This document shows, piece by piece, positions 11,589-23,278 of a DNA stretch of 64,000 nucleotides. The position numbers and the translations under genes are program-made. Location: NCBI GenBank assembly GCA_019095985.1, contig CM032659.1:6892395-6956394 (forward strand), read 5' to 3'. The stretch is from Streblospio benedicti. Taxonomy: Eukaryota > Annelida > Polychaeta > Spionida > Spionidae. Under the pieces are notes generated by a model. That model did no database searches and had not been told where the DNA came from. It saw nothing but the letters and a program-made list of their open reading frames with translations. Within the stretch, counting starts at the first letter, position 1, and every line of letters begins with the position of its first letter.

Positions 11589-14500
11589 CTAAAATCAAAC
11601 AAAATAATCACTACAAATGATGTCTACATGAGGTATACGTGATTTAGTAAATTGCGTGTGACGTCAGAGGTCAGAGGTCAGCTGGGAGAAGATGTGTATT
11701 ACGTATAAGTTTTCTCATAGTCTGTTATGTATAATTTTAAGTCACCACTTGTAGGAAAGGTCTAAGAATGTGCAGCTAAAAGATTGACATTAAATTAAAC
11801 AGCACCTGATAAGCTTCTGTAAATTCGATGTGAAAATAAATCAAAAGGCTCGAAACACTAGTTTGATTTGTTTTCACCAGATTTAGAGAGGGTTTAATAA
11901 CATTTATGCACTGCAAAATTAATCCTTTTGGCTAAAATTTGAACTCCTACACTTGTTTCACAATATGTGATTTAATTCAGTTCCCAAGAGAATAATCCAA
12001 GTTATTAATTTCTTTTATTGGCATCTTCGTTAGAAGTTCCTGGTCGGTAATTGTGTAAACATAACACACATCTCGGACTTTCAACTAATAATTGACAAAA
12101 TTATAATTTTATAAAAGATAGAACCAATATCTTTAATATTTCATCCACATTTAAATTTTGATTAAATATTTTCGACCTTGCAGTCACCCTCAGAATATAA
12201 TGCAAAATGAATAAACTTAAATTACAAAACTACGAAAGCCCTGCAGGGACATCACACTTCACACTTATTTTCTAACCAATGATTTATCTGGGAACAACAG
12301 CCCAAGGGGACAGTTCACAGTTCATACTTCACAGTTCTCACTTTGTACTTCACAGTTCACATTTCATAGTTCACAGTTCACACTTCATAGTTCACAGTTT
12401 TTGTTTTATGGACCCCACCGATATCGTAATTCCATATTGCGTCACCATGATTGTGGCAGCACAAAGATGAGTCAGTTGTACATGTGCCTTATATTTGTAC
12501 AGCAGAACCACTCTATTAGGACCACATTTGGGACCAGTGTTAGGTGCTCAGAGGTTAGTTGGTCCCAAAGGAGAGGTGGTCTCTGTACAGAGGTTCGTTT
12601 TGGTAACTTTATGAAGGTTTGGGATCATGAAAAGTGGTGTTTTTATTGAGGTGGTATGCTAAGCTAGCCACACGGGGTACACGTTGAAATTGTATTTTAT
12701 GGATACAAGTGGAAGTGATTGGAATACTTAACACATTTAATTTATCCAACGTGTGGGTGGAGGTGGGACCACTCTCTACAGGATGCTCATTTTGTTTTAT
12801 TAGTATTTTTAATGATATGTAATATCATTTTGTCTACAAAAAGACACTGCTATACTTGTGTTCTATAGTCGTGTAGTGGAACCTCCCCTGAGAGCTTCTC
12901 TCAATTTTAAAAGGCATGATTCATATAAAATAAAGATAAAATAATTTCCATTATATTATAACATTTCAAACACTCCTATAAAAATGAATTTTAAAATACA
13001 ATCATACAAAATAGTATCCACACAGTATGTTGCCTCAGAAATCTGAAAGGTTTACATCTTTTGTCCGAGATAGAATATGGCGATGTTAAATTTATGGGTG
13101 AAGTGTGAACTATGAACTGTGAACTGTGAACTGAACTGTGAAGTGTCCCTTAGGGCTGTTGTTTACAGATAATTAATTGTCAAAAAAAAGTGTGAAGTGT
13201 GAAGTGTGATGTACCCCCTGTACCGGGCTTTCGTACAAAACAGTGCTGTTTTCAATATTGCATATATAATGCAGATTATGAATCACAAAATAACAACACA
13301 AGGATTAAGAGATCAGCAAGTGTTGACAACATCTAATTCTGCTTTGTAGTAAAATGGAGGATAAATATTTTTACTTTAAGCCTACCAATGACTCTTTCTT
13401 CTCCCTTTGTTTTGTTGATGAGGTGGTTGATTCTTTTCTCATATTATTGTTTACATTGATTGCATTATTGGACGCGTTACTTGTGTCACTGGCGGCAATC
13501 TTAAAATAAAAATAAGCTGATTAATCCTCTAAAATGGCAATTATCTAATAACAATTTCTGTACTAGTGATGGACCATCCACGAAATTAAAAATATACATC
13601 ATCAAAAATATACTCTTTATTTTCAAAATTACAGATTTTTTGGCCAAATTTAAAGTACATGTACTTCTCTCATTTAGCATTTATTATCAATGTGATTAAA
13701 TTCAAATAATTGCAATGTTTTCTAAATAATCCACACATGTTTTCTGAATAAAACACAGGCTATTGTGTTGATCTTTATATGTCATCACTTTCAAATGAAA
13801 TTGCATAGTCACTGTAGAAAAGATGGACTTACAAGAGGCACCTCGTCAGGTCTGTTTTTCATTTTCTTTCTTTTCTTTGCATGGTTATTGCTGACATAAT
13901 TATGGTTGTTAGTATTCATATTGTTTGATTTATTTTTATTCTGTAAAAGAATGCAACAACTAAACTAGATTTCTTATTTTGCAACAAATGCTTTTGTTGT
14001 CAGGTACTAATATAAGCAATTGGATTCACAGTTAAAAGGCCACAGGATCAAATTAGGGTTGGTAGTAAATTTTGAGCAAAATCATCTCTAAAATGGCAGC
14101 AAATTGCTCTGTACTGCATCTCCATGTAAGATAATGCTCAGTCAAAATAATGTCTTTTCCATGGGCCCCAGCATCATGGGAGGGTGTGTGTGGTATGTAT
14201 ACTACTATGATTTCCAAATGCTATACCGTACACATTACTACTATTAAAGAACGTGTTAAAACCTATTTTCTATGGATAATTTATTGAAAACCAATGTCAA
14301 GCTTTCACCCATACTAGTGGGCTTCTTGGCAGAATGACAGTGCTAGGTTTCATGACTATCCCAATTGGGTGCTTGAGACATCATACTAAAAGCACTAACT
14401 TTGGTAAAGTCAGTAAGCAAGATAAACCCAAGGCCAAACCTGTTGTCGTACCTTACATGTATGTCACAGGTGTATCAGAACGGCTGCGCCAAATCATAAA

Positions 14501-17500
14501 ACGCTCCAACTGTGTTCTTCAAACCTGTGAACACACGACGCCAGCGTTTGGTTAGTCCAAAAGATCGTATGAATAGGGAGAAGCTGTTGGGTCCTGTGTA
14601 CCATATCAAGTGCCAAGATTGCAAAGCTTCATACATTGGAGAGACAGAAAAGTGCTTAAAAACACGTTTCCTTGTACACTATAGGCCGAGCTCCACTTCC
14701 TCTGAGGTCTCTCAACATATACTACATGCTGAAAGACCAAGTCATTCTGTTGACATAGAGAATGTCAAAGTCCTGGAAGTAGAGCCTAAATGATTTGAAC
14801 GAGGTGTGAAAGAAGCCATTTACATGCGCATTCATCAGCCCTCCCTAAACAAAGACAAAGACAACCTACCGAGTGTTTGGGACAATATGCTGAATCCTAA
14901 GAGGGGGATGCACCAGCTGAAAGACTGTACAGGAGATTTCCTATGATGTTGTTATGACATCACATTCTGAAGAAGCCCATAGTATGGGTAAAAGCTTGAT
15001 ATTGGTTTTCAATAAATCATCAAGAGAAAATAGGTTTTAACTTGTTCTTTAGTATTTAAAACCTGGTTAGATGAACCTGCATAGTGACATTACTACTATT
15101 ATATAGAAGGGTATATAATAGCCACAGAGACCTATTTTATATTCACCATCTTGTAAATGGTCGGAAAATCAGAATATGTAAATCCTACAGGCATTTTTTA
15201 GTAAAAGTTGGCAACATACTTTTTTAACACAATTTGGGTATGCCGATTCTCCCTATAAATGTCGCCGGAACAATTTCTCGAGTTGAAGGCCTCAAAATTG
15301 AAAAAAAACAAAATGGCCGCCAAAATATGCACTAAACCAGCTCATAGCTTGATTAATATTGATTTTAGACACACTATTACTATAACTAATGGATAGGAAA
15401 TCATATATAAGGATTCTAAAATTGTTTTAATATTTGACCTTCATGTCATTTTCAAGGTCAAAACGATCAAAATTAACCCGTAATTTAGTTAACAAATTCT
15501 TTCACCCACAAAATGTGTATAGAAATTTGTAATAATTGATTAAGCAGTATAACTTTATTGAAATGCAATAGAACGCATCACCACCATTGGGTCAAATCAA
15601 CTATTTCTTAATTTAACACTTAATCTAGACATTGTGTTCAACAAAAAAGGTATGTAGTGATTTCAATGTGTTTTTTCGTTACATGAAATATTGACTAAAC
15701 ATGAACAGTGGTAGTAGAGAAATCAGTTATGAAGATTAATTACGTGTCTTTATTCATACATAAACCATCTTTTGTGCAGCCACAGCAAGCGATCTAGCAC
15801 TCTTGCAGCATGTAGCAAAATCCATAAAGAGGCATTTCTGGTACCTCTCTGAAGAACTAGTGGTACTTGTCCTATGCAACATACATGTACACACGACCGC
15901 CACTACTAAGGCAGGGATTGTAAATGAAATGATCATAGCTGGGCGACCTTAGGACTTTATACCAAAAAAGCCTGATATGAAGATTGCAACATTGGCTCGT
16001 CAGCCACCTCTTAAAGGAGACTTAGGTCTTCAAGAGTTTGTTGGGCCAAGATTTTGGTTGATGTTTGAGCTGTTAAACATTAATACAGATCGGATGCAAC
16101 AGCCGCCATCTGAATGGTCAGCTGTGCTTGCCTTAAACATATTCAAAGACAGTGTGGATAAAAGTTCCTGAATGACTGTGCAGAAAGATCTGTGAAGGAT
16201 GTGACAGAGTTCATAAATTACAGGAAGGACCCCGAGAGGCTGGACTGTGTCATGATGGTGATCAACCATCAATGTCAGCTGATTGACTTCAAGAACATTA
16301 CTAAAGATCAGATGGATGCAATGGATGATTTTATTTAGATTTGAGGACATTGACAAACTATTATGTCAATAATGTTATGATCTATTAAACCATTCAAATT
16401 AAAGATTTTCTAACTAAATTCTAAGTTTTATTTTCATCCTTTTAAACCACAATATCTCAGTAAATAGTTACATATCACCCCAACAATGAATAAAAAATCC
16501 ATAAATGATATGCTTAATATGTTAAAACAAAATTTTTGCGTAGAAAACTATCTTCAATTTACATTTAATATTTTTTGAAAATTGTAGATTTTAGCATTTC
16601 GGAGCTAAATTTCCAAATTTTGAGGTGGATTTGCAAAAATGAAGACATCAATTCAGAAGTCTGAAATTTTGCCACAGTGTTATTGGCCACTAACATAATA
16701 GAAACCCAAATGTGCTAAGCTGTACAATGAAAAAGCCGAATTTCTGGACACCCGAAGCAGCATATGTAAAGAAATGGTGGATCTTTTTATTGATTTTTAT
16801 TCATGAATTAACTAAGGAATTATCAAATATGTGGTATATATGTAGTATCTAAGATTACTAAATAATTAGTTATCATTTGGACACATATTGTGGGAGAAAG
16901 AATGTATAAACTAAATACCGGGGGTAATTTTGATCGTTTTGACCTTGAAAATGTCCTGAAGGTCAAATATTAAAACAATTTTAGCATCCTTATATATGAT
17001 TTCCTATCTTTTACTAACAGTAATAGTGTGTCTAAAATCAATATTAATCGACAGTCATGTAAGGAGTTACTAGTATTTTGGATACCTTTCCATCGTCTGA
17101 AGAATTCATTTCCTCTCTCTTTTTTCTCTTTTTTTCAGGTAGATCTTCCACAATGGTTTCACCACGCAGAAGACATGGGCGATGTTTCCAGGTAGTAATG
17201 TTGTATATTATTAACCAACAAAAATGGTGATACAAATTTAAATGATTGCTTTCCTCATGCTTTCATTTTTTGAAAACATAAAAGGCACCAGTGGTATATG
17301 AAGAACTAATTACTTTTACATGCAACATTTAAATTTTTGAAAATCTTTTTGCATTTTGGACATCACTTTATACTAAAAAAACCACCATTGAGCTCGTTTT
17401 GGGAGCCAATTTCAAGACTTCAATTCCATAAACTCACCACCAGTTCCCATAATTTAACCAATATCAAAAATAAAAACAAAGACAAACTGATAAATGTTCA

Positions 17501-18788
17501 ATAAAAGGCCACTTTATTTGGTGTCTTGCTTTGACGATTGTCCAAATCTGCCATTTTTTTCACGGAACTTACATATCGTACATAACGTTGACTAATTAAA
17601 CCGCCCTATATATTTCATAAAGTAATTTGACTATAAATTTAAATGCGTACTTAACATTGTAATTTCATCTATATTATTTATCGTATATATAAAGGAAGAG
17701 GCCATTTTTTGCGTCACAAAAGGCTTTTTAACCACAAGACGTACACAGTCCAAATCACGTATGTAGAATCAGGACAACTTGGTGGTCGTTATAATGTCAC
17801 ATTTCTAACAAAGATAATTTGTTTTAATGATAAAAAACAAGAAAAAAGAATTTTGTATAAAGGCTGCTTTCAGGGCCATGTTTGTTAAAGGTACGTAATA
17901 CGTCAAACGTTTGTATATGTCAAACGTACGTTGCACGTCACACGTACAGTCATACAACAAAGGAGCTGGGGAGGGTGGTGATGGGGATGGAGGTGCATTT
18001 TATCTGCTCCGGACCTGTATTGAGGAGGGGTGTTGGCAGAAATGGTGTTTGTGTCCAAATGGTGGGGAAGGGGGGGGCAAAAAAGTCTGGTGTCCACATG
18101 GGTTCAGGTATGGCTTTTGGTGAGGCAGGGATGAGCATTTAATCTGTTCAGATCTAATCAATTTCAACCCGAGCACAGCCACGGTACAGATGCACATTTA
18201 ATGGTCTACTACTAGGCGTTTGATAGCTTTCCATCGATCTGAAGAATTCATTGCCACATACATTTTGTGTTTTTTTCAGGTAGATCTTCCAGGAAGGGTT
18301 TTAATTACGCACCTGATATATGCATAGGTTTAGTGGGACTGGGGACTGAAAAAAGGCGGCATTGAAAGAAGCTTGCAGGGATTTAACCAAATATCAATTG
18401 ACTGAAAGAAGACAGACAATAAAATTATTGGTCTTAGAGGGGGAGGATGACATGGTTCTTAGTCCATTTTTTCAAAATGGTTCGAGGACACCAGTGATGG
18501 GATATTGGTTCGGTCATTTAAATACCACAGACCTTTATAGAAAATAAAATAGTTCAAATTTTCAGCAATGTTAATAGTTTTTCAAAAAGGTGAGTACACT
18601 GTATTTGAGACTCCCAACTAAAATTTCAACCCGAGTTTGACACATAGCTGGGTAAAAACATTTAGTAGAAAATAAAATTTTCAAATTTTCACAACAATGT
18701 ATAATATATTGTATAGTTGAATGCATTTGAGAATAAACAAAATTTATTTATTTGAGCAAATTGAAACCAAATCTTTTAATATATTTAT

Positions 18789-18887
<99 letters not shown>

Positions 18888-18962
18888 AATTGTATATAGT
18901 CATAGGTAAATATATATATATATATATATATATTTAAATATATATAAATATATATATATTCT

Positions 18963-19014
<52 letters not shown>

Positions 19015-22000
19015 CAAAAGATAGGGTAAACCAGCCAAATTGCGGCCCCTTCAGCTTTTGGCTGTTTACTGTTTAAAACGCTTGTTATTATTAGAAATTA
19101 CTTCATTCGTTTTCTTTAGTAAACAGCCAACAACTGAAAGGAGCTGAAATTAGGCTGGTCAACCCCAACGTACAAAAGCAGAGAATAACACATGATATAC
19201 CATCACATATGAAACAGCTGGCAGGCGACTTGAAGCGGCTGACTCGATGGTCTGCAATGTGGTGATGGGGAGCACACCCATTGCTACCCTCGCAGCCACT
19301 TGGCGGTAATTCACCCAGAAAGCAAACCAGCTGATCACTACGACCAAGATACTGGGAACGAACGTCTGTGTAAAGTATGTGCCATAGAGTCGCTGCATTG
19401 ACATAACCATCTTCTTGCATGAGAACGTACCTAGCGTCATCAGAAAGAGGGAAAAGCAGGATTGTGTTATAATATGCAAATAAAAGAATATATATAATCA
19501 ACCCTCATAAAAGTTTATGATCTGGAGACTAGATTCTAGAAAAGATGTACCTGTAGCTCCACTGTAAGAACAGTCATCAAAGTCCACATCTGTTATGTTA
19601 AACTCAGGTAATATCATTCTATCACCAAAAAGGTAGGCTGGATTGTCCATCTCATAAATATTATCTTCGGTTGAATAGCCATCTGTAAATGAATAACTTC
19701 ATTTTTTTAATGTGATTAAAACCAGATTTTCTTTATATTTCAAGTTTGTTGATACATAAACACTTTTACAGGTGGGCAGGGGAGGGGGCGTGGATTGAGA
19801 GAATAGTGGGTTTGTGAGCATACGCCTGAGGGTAAAAATGCCTTTTCTTGTGCATATAATACAAGGCAGACCCAAAGAAGAAATGTGGGGTAGTGTACAA
19901 TATTGCGTATCCTAGTTGCCACGAAGAATATGTGGATGAGAATGGCCGTACCTTAGGTACCAGACTAAAGGAGCACTTTGATAAAAGTAGTCAGGCCACT
20001 GCGATACAAATCCACGCCACGAAGACAGGACATGTGCTCTGGGACGATTCTACCTCCAAGATCGTCTACAGAGAGGACAACTGGTCAAGAAGGAAGACCC
20101 TGGAGGCTTTGTAGATCTAGAAAAGGGAGCCCAAGCTGAACTTGAATATGGGAAAAGCCATCTAGTAGATATTTCTTAGCATCTGGATTCCTCATAGTCA
20201 AGAAAGGATAAAAATCCTTACTCAGATGCTTCTTTTGAACGAAGACGTTTCGGAAGACATTTCTCCTTCATCAGTTTCTGGCGGCAAAATGCGACTGTTG
20301 TTGTTGTGCACCTTGCAATTGCGTTGAGTCACGTGATGGGTGGTATTCCCAGTCAAGTGTAGAAGTTTCGTCAACACAGAAGGGGGGCACCCTTGTCTTG
20401 GTTGAGGTTGAGGATGGGTCTGCGGGTGGCGATCTGGAGGGGCTCCAGGGTCTTCCTCCGGCTCCAGCTTTCCTCTTGGCTAATGATCTTGTAGTTCTTC
20501 TTAGGAATCACATGTCCAGTTTGGCTGCTCTGTATTTGAACAGCCGACTCAGGGTTGGTCTTGTTCGTAGCTCATTTGTTGAAGTGTAGCCATACGATTG
20601 CAGATCTTCAGCTACATGATGTGTTGCTTCTCAATTTGTATTGGCATGTATGCATTTTGGTTGTCCGATGCTCCATGTATTGGAATTTGGTGTGTGGTGA
20701 TACCGTAGGCGTCATAATTGAAAACATGTTCTGCTAAAGTGTTTTGTAGCAGGATTGTTGTCCAAGCCAAGTGCTAACTGTTGTATGCTAGCCGTGATAT
20801 CGGCGATAACTTGTCTGTAAGTTATTAGGAAATCTTGTAGCCTTTCGACAGTGTCCAAAATTGTGAACAGAATTTTCACGTCTTGAGGTGTTGCGTACGA
20901 GTATATGAAGTCGATTTGTTTCCCTAACTGTTTTAAGTCTTTGATGGGCGATAGTAGTATTGCGTCTGACTTTTGGACGTGGTGCAGCATTGAGTTGAGT
21001 CTCTGATTAGTCATGCCTTGTTTGCTCTTTTAAAAGCTTTAAATAGCGAGTCGACATTCTCGTCCTGCGCCTGTGCATTTTCTGCCAATGTTTTCATTGA
21101 TATCCGCAGTTTTTTTACATCACTTGCCTTGCCTAAGCCGAACAGCCATTGTAATGGGCCGGCTAGGTTGCGAAGCGCTCGCTTGTTGTTTGCTATATCA
21201 AATTGTTTTAATGTACCATCTAGCTTTTGCAGGTCTGTTTTGAGATAGTTGATAGTCTCTTTGAATTGTGCTAGTTCGAGCGATGCAGTTTTTCATATGC
21301 ACTGCATATATCAAAGACGGACTTGAGTTGTAAGCAGTTGACTAGAATTTTAAGGGCTTGGCAGGTTTTCTATTATTTGTTTAATCATAGAATCCAGCAA
21401 TCCTGTTGATTGCTCTATGTTCTTCTGTAAACAGTACGGCTACAGACGATTTGTACACACGCGGCCGTTCCGCCTGCTACGTGCGTGTTATGCTGATGGC
21501 TATACTAGCAGTAACCACGTGAGCAACGTCATGGTGAGTTAAGTCAGGTGAGTGAGTGAAGATCAGTCCACCTGCTGTGTCTTATTAACGCCTGTCTAGA
21601 CTGAGGAGCAAACGGCTTGCTACCGCAGTTTGTTTTTCGGAGAGCAGCCTCATGGCAAGGTGCAGGTGCGGTTGGTGCAGGATGTCAACCAGGCTTTCTC
21701 TCGGTAACCTGACCTTTCGCGTCGCGTTTTTAAGGTGTCCGGATAAGCAGAGTTTCGGGCTCGTCCCTGGGTCCTCAAACTTTCGGAGCACCGCCTGTGC
21801 GCATTATCTAAGGGTAGATTAACCTTTCACCTCCTCTTTAGAAGTATTAACCGATAAAGTTCCCCAGAGTATGGTATCAAACCTGGTCTTCTGGGTGGCT
21901 GGTTTTACTCATAAATACTCAACGTTCCTGTACTGCAGACGTTTGGAAGATTAGCTGTTTTTCACTTTGCTCACTACATGATGAGCCGACATTGACATTT

Positions 22001-23222
22001 TTCACGTTTGTATACACGCGCGTGTTATGGTGGGGTCGCGGGTGTGCGGTGTGTCGTCAGAAGGGAATGATCATAAATAATGATACCGGGGGGGGGTCCA
22101 ACTTTTCTGATTCCTTTTGGGGGTGTCGCTGAACTTTTCTATCACGTTGCGGTATATTTTTTTTAAATATTTTCTTTTAGCAATGCAATGACTATATAGA
22201 AGACTATATAGAAGGGGGGGGGGAGTTGTGGTCACTCAACTTTTTAAAATATTGATGGGCTGGTCGGTTAACATTTTCTTCAAGCTCCCAAAAATGGACG
22301 ATCCCCTCTTGTATTGTTATTTATGATCATTCCCGAAGGCGTGTTTACAGATTTAATTGTGAATATATATTAGATCCTTATATATTAGATCCTTTCAAGT
22401 TTGTCTCACTTCAATCATTTCTTAATTTTTCCCCAACTTGAATCTGATAAATTATCTATTTTGAAAGATTGCATACTTCTAAAATGTATGATGCATGATT
22501 TTATATTGGCCTCTTTTCTTGTTTTGACATTGCTTCTCAGATTTCATATTCACTGAATTTTCCATGATTTAGCAACAACTATTGTATTATGCAGATGTAT
22601 TAAATTTGTTTCTCTTTTTGTAAGTTACACCTTTTTTTTTTCCAATGTCCAATCAAATAATACCAAAACATAACAAAATTTGAGAAAATGCACGCTATGA
22701 AGTTATCAATGATACTGATGCTGCCTCAACTTCTACCATTAAAAGTGAAACTGATTAATATATGAAACTATTTAGTAAAATATTGATTAAAATAAAACAT
22801 AATGTAATCCCAATCTAGAATACAAATGCTTGTATCAATAAAACTAATTTATCGTGAATTATTAACAAATAATGCTTCAAAGCTGCTTATTTCTTTCAGG
22901 GAGAGGCTTCCTTCGGAAGCAGATGGTACTAGTACAGAAGAACCACTTTTTCGAGACAAATCAAAAGAACCACTATTTTATAAAATAGAAGCGTTTCGTA
23001 GAGAGTGGCCTTTGACGTAAATCTGTCAAAATGACTGTGTACGTCACTGTTTTTTATTGTGTGATTACGTTCTCCGTAGCCGATGGGAAAGTGTTAATGA
23101 AACTTTCTAATACCTTTTCTATGATTTGTTGCTTTTATTCATATGGATATTCTTATAATTATGTCCATTAAATACATATCTTACCTGTACGTTAAACTGC
23201 AATTTTCAGACACACGTGCCCA

Positions 23223-23278
<56 letters not shown>

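Noticed and set aside
15754-15936. Minus frame with a hydrophobic start that could suggest a membrane helix
   Set aside because: Lies inside the long-TIR transposon, opposite its better plus frame; no splice support.
18752-18937. Ile/Tyr repeat frame
   Set aside because: Translation of the (TA)n microsatellite.
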